NCBI RefSeq assembly: GCF_000718555.1 | Contig: NZ_JOAN01000026.1 | Span: 19,210-83,209, forward strand | From: Micromonospora chokoriensis | GTDB lineage: Bacteria; Actinomycetota; Actinomycetes; Mycobacteriales; Micromonosporaceae | Reading direction: 5' to 3' | DNA: 64,000 bases | Part shown: positions 37,322 to 44,947 of the stretch, one piece after another | Layout: each line of letters begins with the position of its first letter | Position numbering within the stretch: position 1 is the stretch's first letter | Notes under the pieces: model-generated | What the model was told of the DNA's origin: nothing | What the model saw: the letters and a program-made list of their open reading frames with translations, nothing else | The model's database searches: none | Position numbers and translations under genes: made by a program

Positions 37322-37531
37322 ATGGCATCGCGAACGCACGAACCAGAGCCGCTACTCACGCCGGCCGAGGTGGCGTCGATGTTCCGGGTCGACCCGAAGA
37401 CGGTGACCCGGTGGGCCAAGGCTGGCAAGCTCAGTGCCATCCGCACCCTGGGTGGCCACCGTCGGTACCGTGAGTCGGAGGTCAGGGCGCTGTTGCAGGG
37501 CCAGATCCCGCAGCAGCGGCAGGGCGACTGA
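37322..37531 (+). CDS. bldC: Developmental regulator BldC
   Basis: A 69-residue MerR-like DNA-binding protein that controls the switch from vegetative growth to sporulation in Streptomyces and relatives. It is a single winged helix: LLTPAEVASMFRVDPKTVTRWAKAGKLSAIRTLGGHRRYRESEVRALLQG, and nothing else. It binds asymmetrically to direct repeats. A strong GGAGGAG precedes ATG 37322, and a leader of at least 150 bases is likely. It is closed by a hairpin terminator. The sequence is highly typical, so the assignment is safe; its presence supports a differentiating actinomycete. Confidence 0.95.
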   Translation: MASRTHEPEPLLTPAEVASMFRVDPKTVTRWAKAGKLSAIRTLGGHRRYRESEVRALLQGQIPQQRQGD

Positions 37532-37551
37532 GCCGGCATAGTTTTTTCGTC

Positions 37552-37583
37552 AGGGGCGGTGGATCTCGATCCGCCGCCCCTTT
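37552..37583 (+). terminator. Terminator of bldC
   Basis: GGGGCGGTGGAT/ATCCGCCGCCCC (one G-T pair, 12 bp) with a CTCG loop and a short T run. Lies 20 bases past the stop. Confidence 0.75.
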
Positions 37584-37615
37584 CCATGCCCACCGAGCCC
37601 GACGCCAGCGGTGGG

Positions 37616-38005
37616 TCAGCGCTGCGGTTCGGCCAGCGTCACCCGGATGCCGACCGTGCCGCCCTCACCGCGACGCAACCGGCTGCCCAGCAGGCTCAGT
37701 CGGCCGATCAGGCGGTACTTGTGCTTGAGCAGGTCGCGGACCCGGCCGGTGTCGGTGCCCCCGTAGATCGTCGCGTGAGCTGACACCTCCGCCCCGTGCG
37801 GCCGACCCCGCACGTCGCACGGCGCTACGGTCACCTCGCCGTTGCGGCGGATCCGCTTCACCTTGCCCGAGTCGGCCCGGGTCCAGACCGCCAACGCCTC
37901 GCCGTCGCGCACCGCCCAGACCGGGGTCGGCACCGCCCGACCGTCCTTGCGGAAGGTCGTGAGCAGGATGTATTTCTCAGCCGACAGCCGGTCTAGCGTG
38001 GTCAC
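37616..38005 (-). CDS. PPOX-class F420-dependent oxidoreductase
   Basis: A 129-residue split-barrel flavin/F420-binding protein: YILLTTFRKDGRAVPTPVWAVRDGEALAVWTRADSGKVKRIRRNGEVTVAPCDVRGRP is the family pattern. These enzymes reduce diverse substrates with F420H2 in actinobacteria. Standalone gene; its stop faces the bldC terminator. The substrate is unknown. Confidence 0.85.
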   Translation of the reverse strand: MTTLDRLSAEKYILLTTFRKDGRAVPTPVWAVRDGEALAVWTRADSGKVKRIRRNGEVTVAPCDVRGRPHGAEVSAHATIYGGTDTGRVRDLLKHKYRLIGRLSLLGSRLRRGEGGTVGIRVTLAEPQR

Positions 38006-38050
38006 GCCGCCAGGATACGGCCGCTGCGGGCCACTGAGTGGCCGGATAGC

Positions 38051-38839
38051 GTGAACGCCGTGACGGTTGAGCCTCTAATCGGTGACGTGATCGGCGAACT
38101 GCTGCGGGACACGCTCGCCGTGGCGACCGGAGTGGGCCCCCGCCCGCTGGTCGGCGGTCGACTACCGCGACCCGTCATCGAGATCATCGAACGGGACGAC
38201 GGTCTGATCAACGGCGCCCCGGCCGCGCACTACCTGGACGGGCCGGCGGACTGGCAGCCGTACGACCACCGCGCGGTGGACCAGGCCCACGGCGAGACGC
38301 TGGACATCGGCACCGGAGCCGGCCGGATCGCGCTGCAGCTCCAGGAGCGCGGCGTACCGGTCACCGGGCTGGACACCTCCGCGGGTGCGCTGGCGGTGAG
38401 CCGGCGTCGCGGGGTCGAACGGCTGGTGCACGGTACCGTCGACTCGCACATCGCCGACGGTTCGCGGTACGACACATTCCTGCTGCTCGGCAACAACCTC
38501 GGGCTGTTCGAGGGGCGGGAGCGTGCCCCCGGGTTCCTGGCCGCGCTCGCCGCGCTGGCCCGACCGGGAGCGCAGATCATCGCGCAGGGCACCGACCCGT
38601 ACGGCACCCGCGACCCGCTGCACACCGGCTACCACGAGCGCAACCGTCGGCGCGGCCGGCTCGGTGGCCAGCTACGGCTGCGGCTGCGCTACCGCGAGTT
38701 GAGCACCGAGTGGTTCGACTACCTGGTCTGCTCGGCCGACGAGTTCGCCAGCCTGGTGCACGGCAGCGGCTGGCGGCTGACCGATGTGGACGACCGCGAC
38801 GCCCCCTACTACCTGGCCACCCTGCGCCTGGTCGGCTGA
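38051..38839 (+). CDS. Class I SAM-dependent methyltransferase
   Basis: A 262-residue soluble methyltransferase. The SAM motif is GETLDIGTGAGRIALQLQERG (residues ~78-98), with acidic residue in TGLDTSAGALAV and LLGNNLGLFEG at motif IV. Substrate is unknown. It is divergent from the F420-type enzyme by a 45-base gap and ends in a strong hairpin. GTG 38051 was chosen as the start; a second in-frame GTG four codons later is possible. Confidence 0.82.
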   Translation: MNAVTVEPLIGDVIGELLRDTLAVATGVGPRPLVGGRLPRPVIEIIERDDGLINGAPAAHYLDGPADWQPYDHRAVDQAHGETLDIGTGAGRIALQLQERGVPVTGLDTSAGALAVSRRRGVERLVHGTVDSHIADGSRYDTFLLLGNNLGLFEGRERAPGFLAALAALARPGAQIIAQGTDPYGTRDPLHTGYHERNRRRGRLGGQLRLRLRYRELSTEWFDYLVCSADEFASLVHGSGWRLTDVDDRDAPYYLATLRLVG

Positions 38840-38840
38840 G

Positions 38841-38882
38841 CGACGGCCCCGGCCTCCGCAATGGCGCAGGCCGGGGCCGTCG
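38841..38882. terminator. Bidirectional terminator
   Basis: CGACGGCCCCGGCCT/AGGCCGGGGCCGTCG, 15-bp perfect outer stem, between the convergent methyltransferase and EF-hand-like genes. Confidence 0.8.
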
Positions 38883-38888
38883 GACGAC

Positions 38889-39176
38889 TCAGACCTGGAC
38901 GGTCGGGGGGAGCTGCTCGGGCGGGAGACCGCCGTCGCCGTCGACCACCTCGTCCGGCTGGCCGTCCTCGTCGATGTCGACCATGGTGATGTCCACCTTG
39001 CCGTCACCGTCGGTGTCGAACTGGAACAGGTCGGCCTTGCCGTCGCCGTCGGTGTCCACCACCCACACATCGGTCTTGCCGTCGTTGTTGGTGTCGGCGC
39101 GCAGCAGCTCGACCCGCTCGTCGCCTCGGGTCTCCACGATTTCGGAGTCGGTGACGCTCTCCGGTGCCTGGCTCAT
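38889..39176 (-). CDS. Small acidic protein with tandem DxDGDGxxD calcium-binding loops
   Basis: A 95-residue, strongly acidic protein with four to five tandem loops: DTNNDGKTD, DTDGDGKAD, DTDGDGKVD, DIDEDGQPD and DGDGG. Each resembles an EF-hand or dockerin calcium loop and they are spaced by only 11-13 residues, with no helices between, giving a repeated VWVVDTDGDG-like beta pattern. There is no signal peptide, so it appears to be cytoplasmic. Known loops of this kind bind Ca2+; that it does so here is inference. Function unknown. Confidence 0.75.
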   Translation of the reverse strand: MSQAPESVTDSEIVETRGDERVELLRADTNNDGKTDVWVVDTDGDGKADLFQFDTDGDGKVDITMVDIDEDGQPDEVVDGDGGLPPEQLPPTVQV

Positions 39177-39353
39177 GTCGATGCGGTCCTTCCCTTGGTT
39201 GACGGGCCGTCATTACCCGATCCGGCGCTCCCCCACGCATGGGCCGGGTCGTCGCGCTGTCTAGGGTCGCACCATGAGCGAGCGGATCGGGCGGGACACC
39301 CGGCTTGGTGCGGCGGCGACCCCGCGCGCCGGCGGGCGGGACAGGGAGGCGTG

Positions 39354-40211
39354 ATGAGCGAACGTTTCGTGGTCGTCGGTGCCGGCACGATGGGGCTTGG
39401 CATCGCGTACGTGGCGGCCGACGCCGGGCACGCCGTCGAGTTGGTCGAGGTGGACCCCGAGCGGGGCGCTGCCGCGCTGAACCGGCTCGCCGAGCTGTGG
39501 GAGCGGGCGGTGCAGCGCGGGAAGTTGAGCGCCGACGAGGCCGCCGCGAACCGGCAGCGGGTGACGCTGCGCCCCACCCTCGCCGAGGTCGCACCCGCCC
39601 CCGAGGTGATCGTGGAGGCGGTACCGGAGCGCCTCGACCTGAAGCGCGCGGTGCTGCGCGACGCCGCCGCGCTGCGCCCGGCCCTGCTGGGCAGCAACAC
39701 CTCCAGCATCGCCATCGGTGCTCTGGCCGCCGAGCTGGACGCCCCCGAACGCTTCGTCGGCCTGCACTTCTTCAACCCGGTCTGGGCGATGGCGCTGCTG
39801 GAGATCGTGGTCGGCCCGGCCACCGCCGAGGAGACCACCGCCGCGGCAGTCGCGCTCGCCGGCCGGCTGGGCAAGGACCCCGTCGTCGTACGCGACATGC
39901 CCGGCTTCGCCACCTCCCGGCTCGGGGTCACCCTGGGGTTGGAGGCGATCCGGATGGTCGCCGACGGGGTGGCCAGTCCGGCGGACATCGACAAGGCCAT
40001 GGTGCTGGGCTACCGGCACCCGATCGGGCCGTTGGAGCTCACCGACCTGGTCGGCCTCGACGTGCGGCTGGACATCGCCCGCACTCTTCAGGCCGCGTAC
40101 GGGGACCGCTTCGCGCCGCCGCCGCTGCTGCAGGAGTTGGTGGCCGCAGGGCGGCTGGGCAAGAAGTCCGGGCACGGTTTCTACCGGTGGGAAGGCGGTG
40201 TGAAGCAGTGA
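39354..40211 (+). CDS. 3-hydroxyacyl-CoA dehydrogenase (3-hydroxybutyryl type)
   Basis: A 285-residue NAD-dependent dehydrogenase. N-terminal Rossmann motif VVVGAGTMGLGIAYVAADAGHAVELVEVD, then catalytic-region SNTSSIAIGALA and GLHFFNPVWAMALLEIV, and C-terminal GYRHPIGPLELTDLVGLDVRL. It oxidises 3-hydroxyacyl-CoA, or reduces acetoacetyl-CoA. GGGAGG precedes ATG 39354. The stop overlaps the start of an enoyl-CoA hydratase (GTGA), so the two steps of beta-oxidation are co-translated. The usual family length is 280-290. Confidence 0.92.
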   Translation: MSERFVVVGAGTMGLGIAYVAADAGHAVELVEVDPERGAAALNRLAELWERAVQRGKLSADEAAANRQRVTLRPTLAEVAPAPEVIVEAVPERLDLKRAVLRDAAALRPALLGSNTSSIAIGALAAELDAPERFVGLHFFNPVWAMALLEIVVGPATAEETTAAAVALAGRLGKDPVVVRDMPGFATSRLGVTLGLEAIRMVADGVASPADIDKAMVLGYRHPIGPLELTDLVGLDVRLDIARTLQAAYGDRFAPPPLLQELVAAGRLGKKSGHGFYRWEGGVKQ

Positions 40212-40951
40212 GCGGGCTGCGGATCGAGGAGCGGTCGGACCGGCTGGTGGTCACCCTGGACCGTCCGGAGAAGCGCAACGCCATCGACGCCGACCTGATC
40301 GCCGAGCTGCACCAGGTCTGCGCCGAGTTGGAGGCACGTCCGCGCCTCCTGCTGCTGACCGGTGGCGCGGCGGGCATCTTCGCCGGTGGCGCCGACATCG
40401 GTCAGCTCCGGGAGCGCGGTCGCACGGACGCCCTCGCCGCGATCAACTCTGCCGCCTTCGCGCGCATCCGGGCGCTGCCGATGCCGACAGTGGCCGCCGT
40501 CGACGGCCCGGCGTTGGGCGGTGGCGCGGAGCTGGCGTACGCCTGCGATCTGCGGGTGTGCACGGCGCGGGCGGTCTTCGGCCAGCCGGAGGTGCGGTTG
40601 GGCATCCTGGCCGGCGCTGGCGCGACCCACCGGCTGCCCGCCTTGATCGGCGAGGGCCGGGCCAAGGAGCTGCTCTTCACCGGCCGGCGGGTGGACGCCG
40701 CGGAGGCGCTGCGGATCGGCCTGGTGAACCGGGTGGTGGACGAGCCCGACGAGCTGCTGCCGGTGGCCCACGCGCTGCTGGACGAGATCGCCCTGGGCTC
40801 GCCGCTGGCGGTGCGGCTGACCAAGCTGGCGGTGGACGCCCCCGCCGCCGCACACCCGCACCTCGACCTGGTCAGCCAGGCGGTGCTCTTCGAGGACGAC
40901 GAGAAACAGCGGCGGATGACCGAGTTCCTGGAGCGCCGCCGGGCGCGGTGA
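40208..40951 (+). CDS. Enoyl-CoA hydratase/isomerase
   Basis: A 247-residue crotonase-fold enzyme that hydrates 2-enoyl-CoA. It shows VTLDRPEKRNAIDADLI, the oxyanion loop AGGADIGQL and the second GALGGGAELAYACDLRV-type turn (VDGPALGGGAELAYACDLR), with the catalytic-Glu region PEVRLGILAGAGATHRLP. GTG 40208 overlaps the dehydrogenase stop. With that enzyme it forms the middle of beta-oxidation. A strong hairpin follows. Confidence 0.9.
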   Translation: MSGLRIEERSDRLVVTLDRPEKRNAIDADLIAELHQVCAELEARPRLLLLTGGAAGIFAGGADIGQLRERGRTDALAAINSAAFARIRALPMPTVAAVDGPALGGGAELAYACDLRVCTARAVFGQPEVRLGILAGAGATHRLPALIGEGRAKELLFTGRRVDAAEALRIGLVNRVVDEPDELLPVAHALLDEIALGSPLAVRLTKLAVDAPAAAHPHLDLVSQAVLFEDDEKQRRMTEFLERRRAR

Positions 40952-40965
40952 CATCCGTGGAAGCG

Positions 40966-41002
40966 AAACGGCCGCACCGGCGGGATGCCGGTGCGGCCGT
41001 TT
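40966..41002. terminator. Bidirectional terminator
   Basis: AAACGGCCGCACCGGC/GCCGGTGCGGCCGTTT, 16-bp perfect stem with A/T ends, between two convergent transcripts. Confidence 0.85.
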
Positions 41003-41019
41003 GAGGTCTGCGGTCATGC

Positions 41020-42363
41020 TCAGTTCCGGAACTGCACCCCGGAGTCGGCCATCCCGCGGATCACCTGTGCGGACTCGCTGAAGCCGATGATCAGCACAGC
41101 GTCGGCGCCGAACTCCTTGATCTCCTTCGCGCCGCCGGTGAAGTCGACCGGGGGTGCCTTGGCGTCGGCCGGCGGCTCGTAGGTCATCAGCTTGAGGCGC
41201 TCGCCGGGGATGCCGGCCTTCTCCAGCTCGTCGCGGACGGTGGCCTGGAGGCCCTCACCGTAGGAGTCCTTGCGGGCGACGATGACGATCTTCTGTGATC
41301 CGTCGCGGAGGATCACGTCGGCCAGCGCCCGGCCCTGGAGGCTGTCCGGCGGGGCGGTGCGGAAGTAGAGGCCGCCGTCCTCCACGTCGGTCAGGCCGGC
41401 GTCGGTGTTGGACGGCGAGAAGAGGATCTTCCCGGCCTGCACCACGTCCGGCAGCACCGCCCGCGAGATGCCCGAGCCGCCGGCACCGATGATCACGCTG
41501 ACGTCGTCCGTCACGTGCCTGGCCACGGTCGCCTTGGCCACCGCCGGGTTGGTGCCGTCGTCGCCATCCAGCCAGGTCACCGGCTTGCCCAGCGCACCGC
41601 CAGCGGCGTTCACCTCCCTGATGCCCAGCGCGGCACCGGCCGCCATCGACGGGTAGGCGATCGACAGGTCACCGGTCTTCGGCAGTAGGCCGCCAAGGAT
41701 CAGCGGCTTCTGGTTGGTGCTCCCACCCGGGCGCTGCTTCTTCGGCTTCGGCGGAGTCTTGGTGCTCGCCGCCGACTCGATGCCAGCCCCGACGAACTCG
41801 GTCTTGCCATCGTTGATCTGCTGCCCGTCGAAGGTCAGCGTGGCGTAGCTCGCGGTGGCCGGCTCACCCTTGTCCGTGAAACCCGCCCGGGTCAGCGACA
41901 CACTGCGGTACTCGATGTCCTGCCCGTTGCGGGCCAACGTGAGACAGCTGGCCGGGTCCTCACAGCGCTGCCCACCGTTTGTCACACCGACGATCTGCTT
42001 CGCGATGTCGGCAGGGTTGGTGCTCCCGGCCAACTGGGCGGCGAGCGCGGCGATCACCACCGCGTCGTAGGACTCGGCGGCATAGAGATAATCCGTCAGC
42101 GCCGGATTGACGGCCCGTAGCCGGCCCTTGAAGTCGTCTGGCAGCGGAACGAGGGGCGTGGTGCCCTTCATCCCGTCGACGAGACTCGCCCGTTCCTTCA
42201 ACTCCGCAGGATAGGAGTTGAGCATGTTGCCGTCCGTGCCGTAGAGGCGCACCTGTTGGGCGCTTGCCTCATCGGGCTTGTCATCCCCGCAGGCGCTTGT
42301 GGCGAGCAGGATCGTCGCGCAGGCAGCCAGTGAGGCCACCCGCGAGCGGCGTGATAAGAGCAT
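41020..42363 (-). CDS. Branched-chain-amino-acid-type ABC substrate-binding lipoprotein
   Basis: A 447-residue lipoprotein. Signal peptide ends in a lipobox, ATSACGDD, so the mature protein is anchored by Cys. The body is a periplasmic-binding-protein type I (LivJ-like) fold: LILGGLLPKTGDLSIAYPSMAAGAALGIREVNAAGG, DDVSVIIGAGGSGISRAV, and VIVARKDSYGEG. Pairwise internal similarity is not clear, but a long N-terminal part (about 210 residues before the LIGGLLPKTG block) duplicates the PBP fold incompletely. No permease genes adjoin, so it may be an orphan binding protein or sensor. A TAATGT -10 box lies about 30 bases before the start, preceding GGAGGAAGG. Confidence 0.82.
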   Translation of the reverse strand: MLLSRRSRVASLAACATILLATSACGDDKPDEASAQQVRLYGTDGNMLNSYPAELKERASLVDGMKGTTPLVPLPDDFKGRLRAVNPALTDYLYAAESYDAVVIAALAAQLAGSTNPADIAKQIVGVTNGGQRCEDPASCLTLARNGQDIEYRSVSLTRAGFTDKGEPATASYATLTFDGQQINDGKTEFVGAGIESAASTKTPPKPKKQRPGGSTNQKPLILGGLLPKTGDLSIAYPSMAAGAALGIREVNAAGGALGKPVTWLDGDDGTNPAVAKATVARHVTDDVSVIIGAGGSGISRAVLPDVVQAGKILFSPSNTDAGLTDVEDGGLYFRTAPPDSLQGRALADVILRDGSQKIVIVARKDSYGEGLQATVRDELEKAGIPGERLKLMTYEPPADAKAPPVDFTGGAKEIKEFGADAVLIIGFSESAQVIRGMADSGVQFRN

Positions 42364-42519
42364 GGTCGTCCTTCCTCCGGCGAAGGTCCGCTGCGCACAT
42401 TAGCGTGCCGGAGCCGCTGGCGGGACCGTGGAGGTGGCGCAATGCGCAGGTAGCTCGCGTTGAACACGGACAGTGATGGTTGTCGAGGGGTCTTGACCGT
42501 CCCTCCTACTGTGCGCTGC

Positions 42520-42909
42520 GTGACGGACCTACCACAGCAGACGTTCGACGACGCCGCCGCCGTGCTCAGCTCGGCGCTCAACGGGGATGGAGACGCGGTG
42601 GTGGGAGCATTCGACGCGGTCGTCGACCGGGCCGGCCTGAGCGGCGCGTACGGGGTGGCCTGGTGCCTCGCCGCGACGATGCTCGGGGACGCGCCAGCGG
42701 CCAGCGGGGCGGCGCTCGACTTCCCGGGGATCGATCAGGCCGGGTACGACACCCGCTGGGTGGCCCGCTTCGTCAGCGCGTACGCCAATCGTGACAATCC
42801 GACCGGTGAGGCGTTGTTCGGCGCCGCGGCGGCCGATGGGCAGCTCCCCGAGTGCCTGCTCACGCTCGCTGGTTCGACGATCGCCACCCTGCGCAGCCGC
42901 GCCGGGTGA
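42520..42909 (+). CDS. Small conserved hypothetical protein
   Basis: A 129-residue soluble, alanine-rich helical protein (AAAVLSSALNGDGDAVVGAFDAVVDRAG; VAWCLAATMLG). No known domain recognised. GTG 42520 lies six bases after TACTGT, a -10-like box, so it is probably leaderless. It precedes the DUF2786 gene on the same strand by 57 bases. I cannot name a function. Confidence 0.65.
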   Translation: MTDLPQQTFDDAAAVLSSALNGDGDAVVGAFDAVVDRAGLSGAYGVAWCLAATMLGDAPAASGAALDFPGIDQAGYDTRWVARFVSAYANRDNPTGEALFGAAAADGQLPECLLTLAGSTIATLRSRAG

Positions 42910-42966
42910 GGTGCCACACGGGCCGGTCAGGCGTTCTTGTCCGGCCGGTGTGATAGCTCTGTAGGC

Positions 42967-43674
42967 ATGTCCGAGGCCATGCTCAGCAAGGTGCGCAAGC
43001 TGCTGGCTCAGGCCGAGGATCCGGCCTGCACGCCGGCCGAGTCGGCCGCCTTCACCGCCAAGGCGACCGAGTTGATCGCCCGCTACGGCGTGGACCGGGC
43101 GCTGCTCGCCGCCCGGGATCCGACCACCGACCCGGTCGGCGATCGAGTGCTGGACGTCGTCGCCCCGTACGCCCGCGACAAGGTCGGCCTGCTCGCCGCC
43201 GTGGCCGAGCCGCTGCGCTGCCGCTGCGTACGCCGTCGGCAGGGCAACGGCTTCGCCCTGCACCTATTCGGGTTCGCCAGTGACCTGGAACGGGTCGACC
43301 TGCTCTTCACCTCGCTGCTCGTGCAGGCGGCGCACGGCCTGGCCGCCACCGAGGTCCCCTCGGACGACCACCCCGCCGCCTTCCGCCGCTCCTGGTTGGC
43401 GGGCTTCGCTGAGGTGATCGGAGGCCGGCTCTGGGCGGCCGAGGCGGCGGCGGCCAGCGAGCCGGGGACGCCGTCGATGGCGCTGGTGCTTGCCGACCGG
43501 TCCGACCGGGTGCAGCGACGGCTCACCGAGGAGTACCCGCGGCTGCGCACCGCACCGCCCCGCCGACTGGGCGGCACCGGCTTCGGCTCGGGGGCGGAGG
43601 CCGGCCAACGCGCCGACCTGGGTGGTCGGGGGGACCTCAGCGGGGCGGCTGCCAATCGGCGGCTCGGCCGGTGA
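42967..43674 (+). CDS. DUF2786-domain protein
   Basis: A 235-residue protein whose first ~45 residues match DUF2786 (MLSKVRKLLAQAEDPACTPAESAAFTAKATELIARYGVD), a short helical domain found in phage- and bacterial proteins of unknown role. The remaining part contains FGFASDLERVDLLFTSLLVQAAHGL and WLAGFAEVIGGRL, common to longer DUF2786 proteins. The C-terminal 45 residues are Gly/Arg-rich and probably disordered. ATG 42967 follows a GATAGCT-like box. Confidence 0.75.
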   Translation: MSEAMLSKVRKLLAQAEDPACTPAESAAFTAKATELIARYGVDRALLAARDPTTDPVGDRVLDVVAPYARDKVGLLAAVAEPLRCRCVRRRQGNGFALHLFGFASDLERVDLLFTSLLVQAAHGLAATEVPSDDHPAAFRRSWLAGFAEVIGGRLWAAEAAAASEPGTPSMALVLADRSDRVQRRLTEEYPRLRTAPPRRLGGTGFGSGAEAGQRADLGGRGDLSGAAANRRLGR

Positions 43675-43686
43675 CCGGGTGGGGAG

Positions 43687-44214
43687 TCAGGCCGCGGTGG
43701 TGGGGCGGTGGCGCGACACCGTGGCGACGTAGCGGGTGAGCAGCTCGTGCCAACCAGCGGTGAGCGCCTTGCGGTAACCCTCGGCAGCCTCGCCATGTCG
43801 GTCGAAGTGCCGGTGCTCCAGCTCGACCCGGGTGCGTTCCGGCCCCTCGGAGTGGAACAGCACCTCGACCTCGCTCGCGCGAGCCGGGTCCGGCACCGGC
43901 GCCCGGTCGGGGCCGATCTGCCAGACGAAGACGAGCCGGCGGGGCGGATCCCAGGTGAGCACCCGGCCCCAGTCGGCGCGGAAGCCGTACGGGCCCAGTT
44001 CGTAGAGCATGCCGCCGGCTCGCGGCTCCATGCCCAGCTCGGCCAGGGCATCCGGGCCGGACCAGGTGTATTCGGTGACCCACCACTCGGTCAGCTGATC
44101 GGTGAAGACCGCGAAGGCCTGCTCGGCGGAGCCCGGGACGAGGAGGCTGCACCGGAGAGAGAACTGGTCGACGTCCTGCCGGATGTCGGCCGGATCAGTC
44201 AATTCCTGTCCCAT
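43687..44214 (-). CDS. SRPBCC/AHSA1-family protein
   Basis: A 175-residue START-like beta-grip protein with the AHSA1 pattern: VPGSAEQAFAVFTDQLTEWW, EPRAGGMLYELGP, GRVLTWDPPRRLVFVWQI, and a C-terminal helix with GWHELLTRYVA. Such proteins bind hydrophobic ligands or act in stress and toxin-responsive roles. It is convergent with DUF2786 and separated by 12 bases. The specific function is unknown. Confidence 0.8.
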   Translation of the reverse strand: MGQELTDPADIRQDVDQFSLRCSLLVPGSAEQAFAVFTDQLTEWWVTEYTWSGPDALAELGMEPRAGGMLYELGPYGFRADWGRVLTWDPPRRLVFVWQIGPDRAPVPDPARASEVEVLFHSEGPERTRVELEHRHFDRHGEAAEGYRKALTAGWHELLTRYVATVSRHRPTTAA

Positions 44215-44278
44215 AGGCCCGGACCATACCGGCTGATGCCCGGGTGTGCAGCTTCGCGCGGTGCCCGGTTCCGGACAG

Positions 44279-44310
44279 AGGGTCGCCGATTCGTCACGGA
44301 CGGGCGACCC
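44279..44310. other. Inverted repeat before the tRNA group
   Basis: GGGTCGCC (44279-44286) and GGCGACCC (44303-44310) form an 8-bp stem with a 16-base loop. Role is unclear. Confidence 0.3.
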
Positions 44311-44315
44311 TTCTC

Positions 44316-44359
44316 GGATCTTGGGGGTGCCGGTGCGAAGGCCGGAAACAGCAAGATCC
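44316..44359. repeat. Degenerate copy of the CGATCTTGCA palindromic family
   Basis: GGATCTTG (44316-44323) pairs with CAAGATCC (44352-44359); the right arm read backwards, GGATCTTGCTGTTTCCGGCC, resembles the arm at 16467-16486. It runs into the tRNA terminator. Confidence 0.4.
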
Positions 44360-44384
44360 CCACCTGCGTTTCCGCTGGTGGGGA
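44357..44384 (-). terminator. Terminator of the tRNA group
   Basis: On the minus strand the stem TCCCCACC/GGTGGGGA with a 12-base loop is followed by ATCTTGCTGTTT, a moderately T-rich tail. Confidence 0.6.
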
Positions 44385-44410
44385 CCTCTGTAGCCCGGCG
44401 AAAGGCTATG

Positions 44411-44484
44411 TGGCCAGGGGCGGGGTCGAACCGCCGACCTTCCGATTTTCAGTCGGACGCTCGTACCAACTGAGCTACCTGGCC
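44411..44484 (-). tRNA. tRNA-Phe (GAA)
   Basis: 74 bases; acceptor GGCCAGG pairs with CCTGGCC, D-loop AGCTCAGTTGGTA, anticodon loop CTGAAAA (GAA, Phe), and T-arm GGTTCGACC. The CCA end is not encoded. Confidence 0.92.
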
Positions 44485-44583
44485 GTGTCGCTCGGCTCAT
44501 GCTACCCGGCAACCGGACGAACCGGCGGCAGGGTGACCTGCTCCGATACGCAGAACGCCGCGCGATGCGCGGCGTCAGCGCTG

Positions 44584-44657
44584 CGGTCCTGACGGGACTT
44601 GAACCCGCGACCTCCGCCTTGACAGGGCGGCGAGCACTCCAACTGCTCCACAGGACC
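44584..44657 (-). tRNA. tRNA-Asp (GTC)
   Basis: 74 bases; acceptor GGTCCTG pairs with CAGGACC, anticodon loop CTGTCAA (GTC, Asp) on a perfect CCGCC/GGCGG stem, and T-arm GGGTTCAAGTCCC. CCA not encoded. Confidence 0.93.
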
Positions 44658-44667
44658 TAGCTTGTGT

Positions 44668-44731
44668 TGCTCCGGCTTGCGCCGGTAGTGCCTCCGGCGT
44701 GAGCCGGCCGTGCTCCGGCTTGCGCCGGTCG
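44668..44731. repeat. Short direct repeats between tRNA genes
   Basis: GCTCCGGCTTGCGCCGG occurs at about 44669 and again at about 44712, with a related TCCGGCGTGAGCCGGC between them. Each copy can form a small hairpin, possibly a processing spacer. Confidence 0.5.
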
Positions 44732-44804
44732 TGCCCCCAACGGGATTCGAACCCGTGCTACCGCCTTGAAAGGGCGGCGTCCTGGGCCGCTAGACGATGA
44801 GGGC
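44732..44804 (-). tRNA. tRNA-Glu (TTC)
   Basis: 73 bases; acceptor GCCCTCA pairs with TGGGGGC (with G-T pairs), D-arm TCTAGCGGCC, anticodon loop CTTTCAA (TTC, Glu) on a CCGCC/GGCGG stem, and T-arm GGGTTCGAATCCC. Confidence 0.92.
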
Positions 44805-44947
44805 GGCCCCGCCATCATTGCACACTCGCAACTTCAAGCGGACTTGCTCCCATCCGGCCCCGCCGGAGGCTTCGAAAGCATACGTGATGCTCGGGCGGTC
44901 GACAAAATCGGTATCGGATCAGGGTTAAGCCGCAGGTCAGAGCGGGT

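Noticed and set aside
41020..42363. Complete branched-chain amino-acid ABC operon
   Set aside because: Only the binding lipoprotein is present. Neighbours are unrelated enzymes and no permease or ATPase genes adjoin.
44216..44310. Possible small RNA gene upstream of tRNA-Phe
   Set aside because: Only a single 8-bp inverted repeat with a long loop is seen; there is no promoter or conserved structure to support it.
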